A stretch of DNA of 64,000 nt from Pyronema omphalodes (lineage: Eukaryota > Ascomycota > Pezizomycetes > Pezizales > Pyronemataceae): assembly GCA_024516155.1 (NCBI GenBank), contig JAJJXM010000002.1:806001-870000 (forward strand), read 5' to 3'. Below are positions 1 through 10,700 of the stretch, in pieces. Within the stretch, counting starts at the first letter, position 1. Every line of letters starts with the position of its first letter. The translations under genes and the position numbers were made by a program. The notes under the pieces are model-generated. The model was given only the letters and a program-made list of their open reading frames with translations, did no database searches and had not been told where the DNA came from.

Positions 1-111
1 TTCGCGAATATCAATTTATTTATTTTATTTATTTCCTCATACTCGCATGCAACCGTAAGGTTATGGCGGAGGCTACTTATTTACTGTACATACAATGTCA
101 GGGTTCGGGGA

Positions 112-642
112 GTTATTCCTTGAGCAAGGGTCTGCAATGCCCGTCCAAAACCTAATGAGTTTCTTATTACCCAAAAGCCTATACTACCCACACCAAAAAT
201 TCGAAAAAAATTACTAATGCTCATCTGCGGCTGAGAATGCTTGTTGTGCGCATCTCTGCGGGCGCACGTCTCCCCACACTCAGCACTTCTCCTCACACCC
301 AGCGCGTCTCCTCACCCATACCGTCTCGATCGCAAACCACTTATTATCCAATCCTCCTCACATTTTTGCACTGAATCCGTATGTACTATTCATTTACGCG
401 CGCTTTTAAATTCAGGCATGTTACATATTCATCTTTGTATGCTCTCCTCTTGGGTGCCCTCTCCATTCGGGGTGGCCTTACCTAACTTTCTCTGCGCGCT
501 CACGGCATCAGCCTCTTCTTAGCCACAGATAAGCATTAGTAATTTTTTTCAAATTTTTGGCGTGGGTATTATAGACTTATTGGGCATTTTGAAACTGATT
601 AGTGTTTAGACGGGCATTGTAGACCTTTGCTCGTTATTCCTT
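112..642. mobile_element. Non-autonomous Mutator-like MITE (about 511 bp) with 10-bp target duplication
   Basis: Two inverted arms of about 115 bp lie at 122-235 and 518-632, separated by about 282 bp with no convincing ORF. The outer ends read GAGCAAGGGTCTGCAATGCC on the left and, on the opposite strand, GAGCAAAGGTCTACAATGCC on the right. By eye the arms are about 80-85% identical, and many differences are C/T or G/A transitions. The 10-mer GTTATTCCTT occurs directly at 112-121 and 633-642, immediately outside the arms, as expected for a target-site duplication. Long inverted repeats starting with GAG plus a 9-11 bp duplication are typical of Mutator-like elements. No transposase is present, so the copy is non-autonomous. 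Confidence 0.72.
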
Positions 643-1363
643 CCGCCTGCCAGGATGAGCCCTGGAGCTGTCTGCTATTTGAGGGTGTAGTCCCCTGTCT
701 TCCTTCGAGGCATCTAGTTGTCTATGCGCGTCTTCATGTCTAAGAGCTCTGTGCTCGTGAATATCAAGGGGCATTTGGCTACACTGAATGCGGTAGTCGT
801 CCTGTTTAAACAGTTAGAAGCTGTGTAAGATGGAGAGTAAAGTAAGGTCGGTCAGACCGTGTCTTTCGCTTTTTCCAACACGCTGTACTCGAAGGTAATT
901 GCCATGTTGATCGCGTGCAACTGTCCAATTTGCGGTCTCACAAATCGAAGTGAGGATTCACTGCATAGCGAAGGAAAGGATGTTAGTAACGAGGTTGTGA
1001 GTATAATACGGAAGAGACAAGGGAAGAGCTGTGAGAGAGGACAAGAGCTGTGAGCCAAGCAGACAAGAGCTAAATGGTTGAATATGTATACCGCGCGCTG
1101 GCTCGCTGAAACGGGTTCATGGGAAGCGGGCGTTCACGTCATTGACAGTGGGTACCCAGGCCCATCTTTCAGCAACGCGGAAGCACAACTTCTGACTGTT
1201 GGCGTATTGGGGGTCGTGTCTGGTTCAACGTCTGGCAGTAACGAAAGCGCCGACAGTAGGCGAAGGTGAAATAGTTGATGACGTAGGGAAGCAATGAAGC
1301 AGCAATAAAAAAACGTGATGTGATGAATAAAATAATGAAGGATAAAAGAAAAGAAATCTGAAC
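643..1363. other. Intergenic, nothing recognised
   Basis: About 700 bp lie between the MITE and the 3' end of the NLR gene. Short open frames on both strands have no recognisable motif and no splice logic. The A-rich stretch around 1300-1350 may be the NLR 3' end and terminator area. Confidence 0.4.
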
Positions 1364-4300
1364 CTACATATCGACTATGAATTGGGCTCGCTCGTTGATA
1401 TCAATTTGCGTTTGACATCCCACGGGACTGTGGGAGGTTCTTAATTTTTGTAGGACATATGCCTTCGAATCATCGCCCGAATTGTGCTGTATTAACCCAT
1501 CCACGGGCGCGCCTACCGCCGAGTTCATCTTTTGGTCAGATGCATTGGCGTTCTCACTGTAAATATTCCAATCAGCAATGCAGTTACAACTACAACTACT
1601 GACCACATTGCGCCTCCCTCCGATGAAGGAAAAGTCTTACAAGGGGGTCTCGAGAACGGGGCCCTCGTGTAGGGCATCGACAAATTGAATTCCGTCCTGC
1701 GATGAGGCAAAATGTTGTTGTCGGATGTGCTCATTCAACCCGGGTTTTGATGGGTATCCAATATGTGCATGCAAGCAGACGATATGAGGACATTTGAACG
1801 GTCTCTCGTGTTCGTCGTGATGCAGCTCTCGCTGCTGAATTGAAGAGAAACCATGGTAGAAACGCCGGCAATATGATAATTTGCATTTGAAGATCTTTTC
1901 CCCGTAGTAAGTAACCAAGACGTTCGCACTGCTCCCAGATTCTAGTTTCTCCAGATCAGATCTCATGCGGGGAACAAACGATCCAAGCAGGAGGATCCCG
2001 TGCTCCGTTAACCCACGGTCTTTAACCGAAGCCAGCTGTCTAAGTTTCTCACAGTCCATGTAGGTGTGGTCAAAAACTGCGAACCGCTGTTTTATGTCCT
2101 CCGACACGGTGATGTTCTTTGTAGGTTCTCTCCAATGCTGTTTCAACACCTGGTCCACCCAACGGACGAGGTTCTCGAAATCCTCTGCTGTGTATTCGTT
2201 GGAAACGCTGCTGCACGCCTCTACGTGCCCGAGCCAGTGGACCACGGCGTAGTCCATGAATGCATAATGTCCACTGGATATGTAGGACTGAAGTGTAATT
2301 TCCGACAAGTCGTGGCGGAAATATTCCAGTCCGAGATATCGTGCGCAAAGGGTGGCAAGTTTCATTTCCTCCACGGAGATCGTAACAAGCTTTTGTTGGG
2401 TCAGGTGACTGTGAACCCCCACGATGGCGGTGTCAGTGGTGTCTAAACACAACAGTGTTTGGAGAGGAACAAACAATTTAGCCGTTGTATGCACGAGTTC
2501 AAGGGTATCATCTTGAATCCCGATCAGACAACCACACAAGTCCTTGATATCGTCTCGCAGACATCGGCCTTCAAAGTCCACAATGCCCCGTTCAAGATCA
2601 ATAGCGAGTGCGCCTTGAATCTCGAGCCATTTCAGAGGGCGCTTGGCACATACCACCCAGCCTAGAATGCATTCCGCCTGAGACCTTTGCGCCGCATTTG
2701 TATTATTGTATATCCGATTGACGATTCGGTCATATCTGCACCATTACAATTGAGTTTCAAGATTGGGACATTATCATTCCAATGGGGTTCTTACGCTTGC
2801 CCCAGGCCTTGGGGGAAAATATTAGGTTTTAGCTCATGCTCAAACTGAGCCTTTGTTGGCTGGGCCAGTAGATTTTCGACTACTAGGTGGGCGAAGAGAA
2901 ACATGCCTGTATTCATCAGCGTTTATCTTGAAAGAAAACAAAAAACCGACCATTTGCTCTCTGCGCAATGTCTCGAATAAGGAATGCCGAATCCGAAATC
3001 TTGAATTTCTGTGCCACCTCCACAAATCGGGATTCTAAGTACGATTTGATGTCCTTCTGGACATCACCACCTTCTATTCTCTTCTTCAATGTTTTTAGAA
3101 GGTTTTTTTTGATGTCCTTTTCGTCAGTACTCAGAACCATAATCTTTAAGGGTGGTGTGCTTCCAGTTGATGTCGCTCCCAAGATTGTCTTTATCCAAGC
3201 AAAAGTCTTCCTCCTCTCAGATTGTTCAAATTCATCTAGCCCATCAATAATTATATATGTTTCTCCCGAATTTTTGAAAGCGACATCCAAGAGGTCTTCC
3301 AAAGTTTTCCCTGAGCTCAACCGGATCTCAAAACTTTCCGCCTGCATGTTGTAGATGTATGGGAGAAGCTCAGAATTCTGGCGTAGTAACTGAGCTAAGA
3401 ACGTTCGAGCGATGCAATGGAAGTTGTTCCTCGTTGTGTCACCGTATTTACAGAAGGCAAAGCAAATAGTTGCGTCTGGTTTCTGTTGCAGGTTTTCTAT
3501 GATTGCCGATGCAAGAATCGTCTTCCCTGATTGACCAAAATCACAGCTACATCAGCTAGGTCTCATAACACATCAGAGGGTTGTTACTGACCAGAACCTG
3601 GGATACCATAGAGCCAAAAGGTAGAGTCCTCTCTATGGCTTGAATTTCGCCACTTTATTACATCCTGTTGTTCAAAAATCCAGGTACACGTGCTTGGGTA
3701 GAGCTTTCGTATCGTCGTATATCTTTCCTGATCATTTTTCATATCTGTCGGCATCAGCCATTCAGTCACTGAGACCATTTGTTGTTTCCTTTCATCCTTG
3801 CGACGCTCGTCAAAGTTGAGCTCTGCTTGTCTGCGAGAGTCTTGTGCTGCTTGGTATTCTAGTAGAGAGGCATGACATTCGATGAGGCGTGAATGCCGTT
3901 CAAGGCTATCCGAGATCTTTTGAAACCTGGCCTTGAAGTCTTTCCACATAGATGCAAAAAGTATTGAAATTCCTGAGATTAGTCAGCAACTAGGTATAAT
4001 GGCAGTCACACGGGAACTGGACATGGTTACCTTGCCGTTTGAATATTTTCACAGCCTCTCGATGAAACTCCAGAATGTCTTCAAAGATGACGCCCAAAAC
4101 CTTTTGCATCAAGGGTTGACAGAATAGCGACTGATACTGTAATAGAAGCGGAATGGTATCTCCTAACGTTTCATAGGCGTCGAGTATAGTGTCAAAAGCG
4201 TTAAGGACATTGCCGGCAGCCTGGATTCCTTAGTTTTGTTATTCTAACCATGACAGGTACATCAAGGAAAAGAAGGGAGGAGGGGGGGGGGGGGGGGGGG

Positions 4301-4668
4301 GGACCTGTAGGATAAACTTGAGTGGACCCTTTACAATAGCATCAGCGAGGCTTTTGAGACAACACGGAAGAAGCTCGTGGTGGTGTTTCGCTTACCCAGA
4401 CAAAGGCCACAAAACTGGAGGCATTCACGAAGACCTCTATCACCTTCCCATACTGTTCCATAGCCGTGATGAATGGTCTCAATCTATTCATGTTCCGAAG
4501 TGTTTTGGTTGCTGCCTGTTTCTTCTGGATATCTACAATGGTCCTTTCGACATCCTGTAGAGAGGTGAACTGGAAGTTATCAACTTCCTTAGGCGTAAGT
4601 GAGAGCTTAAACCTCGATAAGGCTTGATTGAATACGCTGGGGGGCTGGATTCGATTGGGCTGCGACAT
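1364..4668 (-). CDS. NACHT-domain fungal NLR (STAND protein) with C-terminal C2H2 zinc fingers, 8 exons, 947 aa
   Basis: A STAND NTPase of the fungal NLR class, which typically acts in non-self recognition and regulated cell death; the role here is inferred. Exons on the minus strand: 4668-4396, 4328-4305, 4220-4031, 3972-3592, 3526-2951, 2906-2795, 2735-1641, 1556-1364; all phases agree. Residues 1-250 form the helical N-terminal domain that usually precedes NACHT in Pezizomycotina (SLTPKEVDNFQFTSLQDVE, AMEQYGKVIEVF, FVAFVWGPLKFILQ). Walker A GIPGSGKT is rebuilt across intron 4 with K291. Walker B is IIIDGLDEF near 382-389. After it comes NGMFLFAHLVVENL and the helical region following NACHT. 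Two CxxxxC...H...H fingers sit at about 803-860. No ankyrin, WD40 or TPR repeats follow, which is unusual. If intron 7 (1557-1640, donor gtaaga) is retained, the protein stops at 884 aa. Intron 2 carries a 21-C run next to its donor. The gene otherwise looks intact. Start chosen at the family-like MSQPNRIQPP. Confidence 0.88.
4282..4302. repeat. G21 homopolymer inside NLR intron 2
   Basis: A run of 21 G on the plus strand, equal to C21 on the coding strand. It begins at the third intron base, right after the donor GT at 4304-4303 of NLR intron 2 (4221-4304). The donor context is therefore gtcccc, far from the usual gtaagt seen in the neighbouring introns. Confidence 0.9.
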
Positions 4669-5022
4669 TTGTGAGATGATGCCGAATGTTTTGGAGGTTG
4701 GTGTTTGCCGACGTGTGTTTATGGAATTGAACAGCGGCGGAGCGCATGCTTAAGAGTTTATAGAGGTACACCCGCTTTGGCTTGAACTGTGGCTGTAATC
4801 TGGCTGAAGAATCAACGTGTATAGGTTTGGCAAATAAAATGGTGTGCTCCGCGCCAAGTCAATTTTTAACCGTGAAGGTCAGCTGAAGCTGCTTGCTGAA
4901 AGATGAAGATATTGGCTTATCCATTGGTTCATCCTTGCATTGGGTTAGGCGGATTTTGCTGTTACGTTGTATAATTTACTATATAGATATGGTGGATTTC
5001 GTTCGTGTGCAGAATGCGGCTC
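4669..5022. promoter_or_regulatory. Upstream region of the NLR gene
   Basis: About 350 bp upstream of the NLR start codon contain no ORF. No clear TATA box or recognised operator is visible. The region ends at the direct repeats and MITE that begin at 5023, so the NLR promoter borders transposon-derived DNA. Confidence 0.35.
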
Positions 5023-5083
5023 AGTGCATACAGGTGGGGCTAAGTGCATACAGGTGGGGCTAAGTGCATGCAGATATCGAGGA
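5023..5083. repeat. Three direct repeats of a ~20-bp unit
   Basis: The unit GTGCATACAGGTGGGGCTAA occurs at 5023 and 5044, and a partial diverged copy starts at 5064. The array sits just outside the left end of the 412-bp MITE. Confidence 0.85.
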
Positions 5084-5092
5084 CATAAAATA

Positions 5093-5504
5093 GGGTTACT
5101 CAATGCTCAAAAGCAGCGAAATCCGACAAATCTGTCGGAAATTCTGCGGCCAATGAGAGTTGACGGACAGAACCAGGGTTAGAAGTGAGCTTTGAGTGGT
5201 GTTGTCGGAAACTCTGGGATGGAAACTGACGGAAACCTGTTGCAAGGCTACGGGCGAGGCTAGGACCGCACTACGATGCAGATCATCAATTTTCTAAACT
5301 GTTTTGGGACAGATGAAGAGTTTCCGACAGTTTTCGACACTTCCGTCAGCGGTTTTTCGTTGACGGAAAGTTTCCGACAAATCTGTCGCTGTCGGAAAAA
5401 TTAGTCTCTACGCTAAAGTTCTCCGCCAATCAGACTAATTCTGATTACGCGCCAAGTTTCCGACACCGACAGATTTGTCGGATTTGTCGAGCATTGAGTA
5501 ACCC
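5093..5504. mobile_element. MITE with perfect 16-bp terminal inverted repeats
   Basis: GGGTTACTCAATGCTC at 5093-5108 is perfectly inverted at 5489-5504. Just inside both ends, and again in the middle, lie copies of a near-palindrome of the form TCCGACAAATCTGTCGGA (for example around 5119-5136, 5363-5387 and 5462-5483). No ORF spans the 412 bp. A convincing target duplication is not visible; AAT or AATA on both sides is suggestive only. The superfamily is therefore left open. Confidence 0.7.
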
Positions 5505-5524
5505 GAATAGTAGTAATCCCGGTG

Positions 5525-7022
5525 GGCGTGCATTACGGCAATGCATTTGTACATGGAGGGCCAAAAGAATTTTGCCACCGAACCAACACCAGATGTATGT
5601 CGCATGCACAACATCCAACAAGTGCACTTTCGCGCACTACCACCCACCAGCCACAGACACCGTTGCCCCAACCATACCACACCGCTGACCAAACTACGGA
5701 AACGCGCATTACATACAGTGGTAATCCAAATGACACAAAATATTCTTAAGCGTAAATCAAACAATTGTTAAGTAAAAGACATCAAGAATATCAAGCGCAA
5801 ATAATACAGTTGTCATTAAAAAAAAATCGATGGACGGTTCTGCAGTGGCTGTTGAGATAGTGGTGATTTAGATCGAACAGAATATTCTATGAGCGCAGAT
5901 AAAGCAGTCTGTGCGATGAATGAATACAAATGGAGTGATGCAGGATGAGATTTTACATTACCGCTCTAAGAATAGTAGATAAATGGAGTGGAAAAAGGAT
6001 TTTCTTGCTGATATTCTGAGCTATCGTAGTTTTTCCCCCATAGAAACACCACAGCACCTATTGAAACTTCATAGAAACAACAGACTTTTCGTTTAGCAAC
6101 GGAATGATGTCACGGTTGATTGAATTGAGAAGCGGCTGCTCCATGTATATTTAATGCTTTCTTTCTCCACTGTATATACATAGTGCAATGATTTAGTGGC
6201 GATCGAAGGAAGGGAGATGCGAGGCGTTTTAATTTGATTGACGGTGAAATCATTTTTTTTCTCCGTGACATCATAAGCTTTTTTTTAGGTTTTACATTTA
6301 GGGGTCTTTTTTATCCAGAATGCTTTGTGTGATTCTTTTGGACGCGAGAGTAATGCTAATTCTATGTGTGCTGTGTTTTTGAAAGTTTTGTGACATACAT
6401 ATCAAGATTTACCTATTAAAGGAGCTAAAGAGATCTTCACGGACATAATAAGCAAGAATCTGTAGAGAAAAGACAAGATAAAGAAAAAATGAAAGCGAGA
6501 ACCATAATGATGGTGACTTTATTGTTTGTTTTAAGTCATATTCACAACAGTAGGGTATGATTTCTTCTCTGCTAGTGGTAAGAATAGTAATACCTCTAAT
6601 TCTCTAATATCTTACTCTTAGTCCGGAACCCAAGAGAATCTCTACATTTTACTGATCATTATTTACTTTTATACGCGCTGTTATACAAAACTTTCCGTAG
6701 CATTACTGCCTTTCTATTCATTTTTTTTAACTACTGTGTTATTTGCGGTTTAAAATATCGATATCATCGATTTGACCATTGTTTTGTTTGCGCTTAACAA
6801 TATTCTGTGCCATTTAGATAACAAATGCACTTGCTGCGCGCTGCCAATTTTATGGAGCGCCACAGCCTGTGGTTTAGTCAGCGGTGTTTGTGGCTTGTAG
6901 GTCATGGGTAGTGGAAAAGTGCACTTGTTGGATGTTGTGCATGCGACGTGCATGGAGTGTTGGTTTTGTGGCAAAATTCTTTTGGCCCTCCATGTACAAA
7001 TGCATTTCCGTAGTGCATGACC
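5525..7022. mobile_element. 1.5-kb element or foldback with ~300-bp inverted repeats
   Basis: 5525-5827 and 6722-7022 are inverted copies of each other. A nearly identical core (ATGCATTTGTACATGGAGGG and flanks) lies toward the outer ends, with more divergence inside. The roughly 890-bp spacer is AT-rich and has no coding potential that I can see. The left arm starts only about 20 bp after the MITE at 5093-5504, so two repeats abut. Long inverted repeats with a non-coding centre fit a foldback or non-autonomous DNA transposon. No target duplication was found. The 100-aa frames read in each arm are shadows of the repeat. Confidence 0.65.
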
Positions 7023-7716
7023 TTATGCGTCGAGACTCTACCTACAGTAGAATTATTACCACCAACCTCATGCTACGCCCCAGAACATAACATCGTCGGC
7101 CAAAAAATAAGTCAAAAATGTCTGCCAAATTTCAAAAGCTTGCCGAGCAGATAGCTGAACTATACAAGCACAAAAGCTTCAGCTGGAAGAAAGTGAGTTG
7201 TGGAATGAGGAGTTTAAAACGGCCCGGAGGGAGATAGGACTTTAGCCGCTCAGCTTCTTTCATGCGTTCCTAGGTACTGCTGCCTAGCTGCTGGCGGGAA
7301 ATCAGGCCTGCTTAACCCAGGTGGAGACATAAAATTCTCGTTGCAATAGCAAGGGTCGACGATGAGAACACAAAAACGTTTGCTTCAATACTTTAAATTG
7401 TACATAACCAACGTGGCAGTGAATGGGTGGTGCCAGTCGGTGGCGGTGAGAGACTCAGGCATTGCGCCTCACTTCAATGAACTGCAATGCTCAGTGGGGC
7501 TGAGCCACGGAGAACAACGGATGATTCTCACTCCTGGACAGCGGTTTGATTTGATTTGATTTTGATTTTATTTTGATTTGCTTATGTACGTGCTTGCCAT
7601 CTACAGCAGCCTAGTAACACATATTTACTTGCTTCTGTTCCAGCGTTCTACCTTCGCAATGACTCTTTGCATCTCTCTCACTATCTTTGCACAAGTGGTC
7701 AAGACTCAAAATCAAC
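7023..7716. other. Spacer and 5' region of the SNF2 gene, possible coding relic near 7120-7250
   Basis: A short frame from ATG 7120 reads MSAKFQKLAEQIAELYKHKS, and in another frame around 7185-7252 ...LEESELWNEEFKTARREIGL followed by a stop. The two are protein-like but frame-shifted relative to each other, so I regard them as a decayed fragment. A TTTGAT-rich run lies at 7545-7580. The final 140 bp before the SNF2 start are pyrimidine-rich, like a fungal promoter or leader. Confidence 0.3.
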
Positions 7717-10700
7717 ATGAACACCACCAACAAACTCCAAAGGCTGTCCCGGCTCCCCCCAATCCATCATATTGAGTGTTTAGACGAGCAACCAGCGAAG
7801 AGGCGGCGCCTAAATATATCACTTGACAACGAGTTCGAGAGAGACCACCTCAACAACCAACGCTGCGATATTGGTGATGGCCTTGGGGAGGAATCCGATA
7901 CCACTAAAATCGCCCCCGAAGCTATAAATCACGCCCTTTCCAATACTGAGGGTAACTCCAGAGGGAATAAAATATGCTTTGGAATGGTAAGCCCGTGGAA
8001 TATGATGGGAGACTAATGGTTACTGACTTAGACGTTGGTGCTGAAGATATGTGGAGCATGGGTTTCCTTATTCCCAGAGGTACAAAACCTAATACCGGAT
8101 GGACCATCATACTCTACTCAAGAAGAAACGGGTGCTCTATCTCTGGTCCTTTCTCCACCAGACGTGTATTTCGTTACTTCTACCCTCAAAATTGGCAACA
8201 AATTTCGAATCGGCACTCTGGACATTGGAACTGCACGCGGTCTCACTACGCTCTCCAATATTGAATCCGTAGACTTCGATGTCACTATTCTGCCGTCAGA
8301 AACACCATCCCCACCGGTTTGGGAAGATAACAGTATGAGGTGTCGAGTTACAATTAATGTATATGGATTACATGGTGTCGCCGACAGGGTTGGAAAGAAT
8401 CTATCGAAAGCCAGGCTTTATTTGCAACCACCAGATGGATTACACCACAGTGTGGCTTATCATAATCCACACTATTTTACCTCGGAGTTGAATGTAGACA
8501 GTCCCGCCGCTATTCAATCAATTCCCACTCGTAATATAAAGGATGATGTCGCTAGTATTCTTGATTCTCTAAGTGGCGACCCGGGAGGTGTATTGGCGGA
8601 TTACCGCACTGATCGGAGAATTCAGACACAATTGCTCAGGTAAGCCTATAGCCAAGCTCCTCCAATTATGGGCAGAAGCTAACGTGATAATTAACTCAAG
8701 GCACCAGAAAGAAGCAATCATCTTCATGAATCGTCTGGAGGGCTCACATCATGCAACGTGGTCTAAGATTTGGCAGCAGGAAAGCCTATACGGCGAAAGC
8801 ATGTAAATTAGCCATCTCTCATCAGCTAGAATAGTGATTTACAATACCATTAGTTACCGCAATACCATTACAGACTGCAAGACTCAAAACCTCCCGGACA
8901 TCGCGCGAGGAGGAATCTTGGCCGATACTATGGGGCTTGGTAAGACATTAACCACGCTAGCTTTAATAATGGGATCCATAGACACTGCCAGAAATTCGGT
9001 TTGTCATATCGAGACAGCTGAAAAATCTGCTTCTCCATGGGTAGCAAAAACGACGTTGATTATTGTCCCCTTAAGCTGTATGTCCCTATTGATGCAGTCG
9101 GGACAATCTGCTGACTATTCAAAGTACTCACAAACTGGTGTGAGGAGGTTGGGAAGTATGAGGCCTCTCGTGTCACACCTATATGAAGCTAACGGTAATG
9201 TAATCCAGGCATGTTGAAAAGGGCGCGATTTCGGTGCACAGTTATCATGGACGGAACCGGATAAAGGATCCTGTCCGGCTGCAAGAGTTTGATGTCATCT
9301 TAACGACATATTCAACGGTAGCTAGTGAATCGACCAACAGTCCATTGAAACGCCTGGAATTCTTCAGGATAGTGCTTGACGAAGGTATGAGACCCAGTAA
9401 ATATCTTCCGCGCTGCATACGGTTTATTAAGAATTGCCCAAAGCGCATATCATACGAGGCCAGAAAACGAAACTATTCGCCGCTGTCCATCAACTTTCGT
9501 CGAGTCGCCGGTGGTGCCTAACTGGTACACCCATGCAAAACAAACTGGAAGACATGGAGTCGCTGCTGCGCTTCATTCGTCTAGAGCCTTTCGACGACGG
9601 GAAAACCTTCCACAACTACATCACAGGACCGCTGAAGACGGGGAGCCCTCGAGGAATACAAAACCTGCGCACCTTGTTGAGCACTGTGTGTTTGCGACGA
9701 ACAACGAATGTTTTACATGACCTTCCAGAGATTGTTGAAGAGATACGTGTTTTGGAGCTTTCTCCAGAAGAGCGGACTCAGTATTCCAGCATCAGTGAAG
9801 CGGCGAGGGAAGATATTGATTCCTTAGTGTCTTCCGGTGGAGCTTTAAACGTATACCAGTGCATCCTAAAAGCAATACTCCGCCTGCGTTTACTATGCAA
9901 CCACGGAACGAGCGGTGTTGGGACTCTGGACTGCAGGGAATCGTCATTAGACACATTGGAAGTGGAATCTCAGCTACGGCCCACACAACAAGAATCCAAT
10001 ACCAAGTGTTCTCATTGTTTTTCAGCAGCTGGAACATTCAATCGCCCCGAGACTCGCGAAATAAATATGTCCCAGAGGTCCGTTGGATGTTCCCATACTT
10101 GGTGTGAAGATTGCATCTCCCAGTACAAAGGCCGCCTTGGAGCAACGGGAGATCAGCGGACTGCCATTTCATGTCCGTTGTGTGAGAACATCAAAACGGT
10201 GGAAACCTCAAATGCAGTTACACCTGGATTAGACCTGGTTCCCGACTCCGGTTACTCTTCCAGCACCGAAGCAGATTACAGCCTCCAAACAGCTTTCTCA
10301 ACAAAAATTTCTGCAGTGCTAAAGGACATTGAGGAGGGACAAGATAAAAGGTGAAATCTGTGGAGCTTGCGCCTCAGACATAGGCTAACCGGTATTGCAG
10401 CATTGTCTTCTCCTACTGGACCAAGACATTGGACATCGTAGGAAAAGCGCTGTCATCCCGTCAAATTGATTATGTACGACTCGACGGCTCACTAAATGTC
10501 GAAGCCAGAAAGCGTGTCATTGACGAGTTCCGAAGAAACCCTAAGACAAAGACCTTACTCATGACTACAGGAGCAGGCGCCTGTGGGTATAATACCTCGT
10601 TTGGATCTTGATGTGTACCTAGCTAACGGGACGAAAATTGGAAGTCTAAATTTAACCGTAGCTAGCCAAGTTCATATAATTGAACCTCAATGGAATCCGA

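Noticed and set aside
2070..2446. Frames on the opposite strand and in other phases within the NLR gene
   Set aside because: Shadows of the NLR coding exon, which has family motifs and phase-consistent introns.
8803..8829. 27-bp intron in the SNF2 gene using the TAG at 8829
   Set aside because: Too short to be spliced; the acceptor at 8853 gives a 51-bp intron, keeps phase and yields a better match (IYRNTITDCKT).
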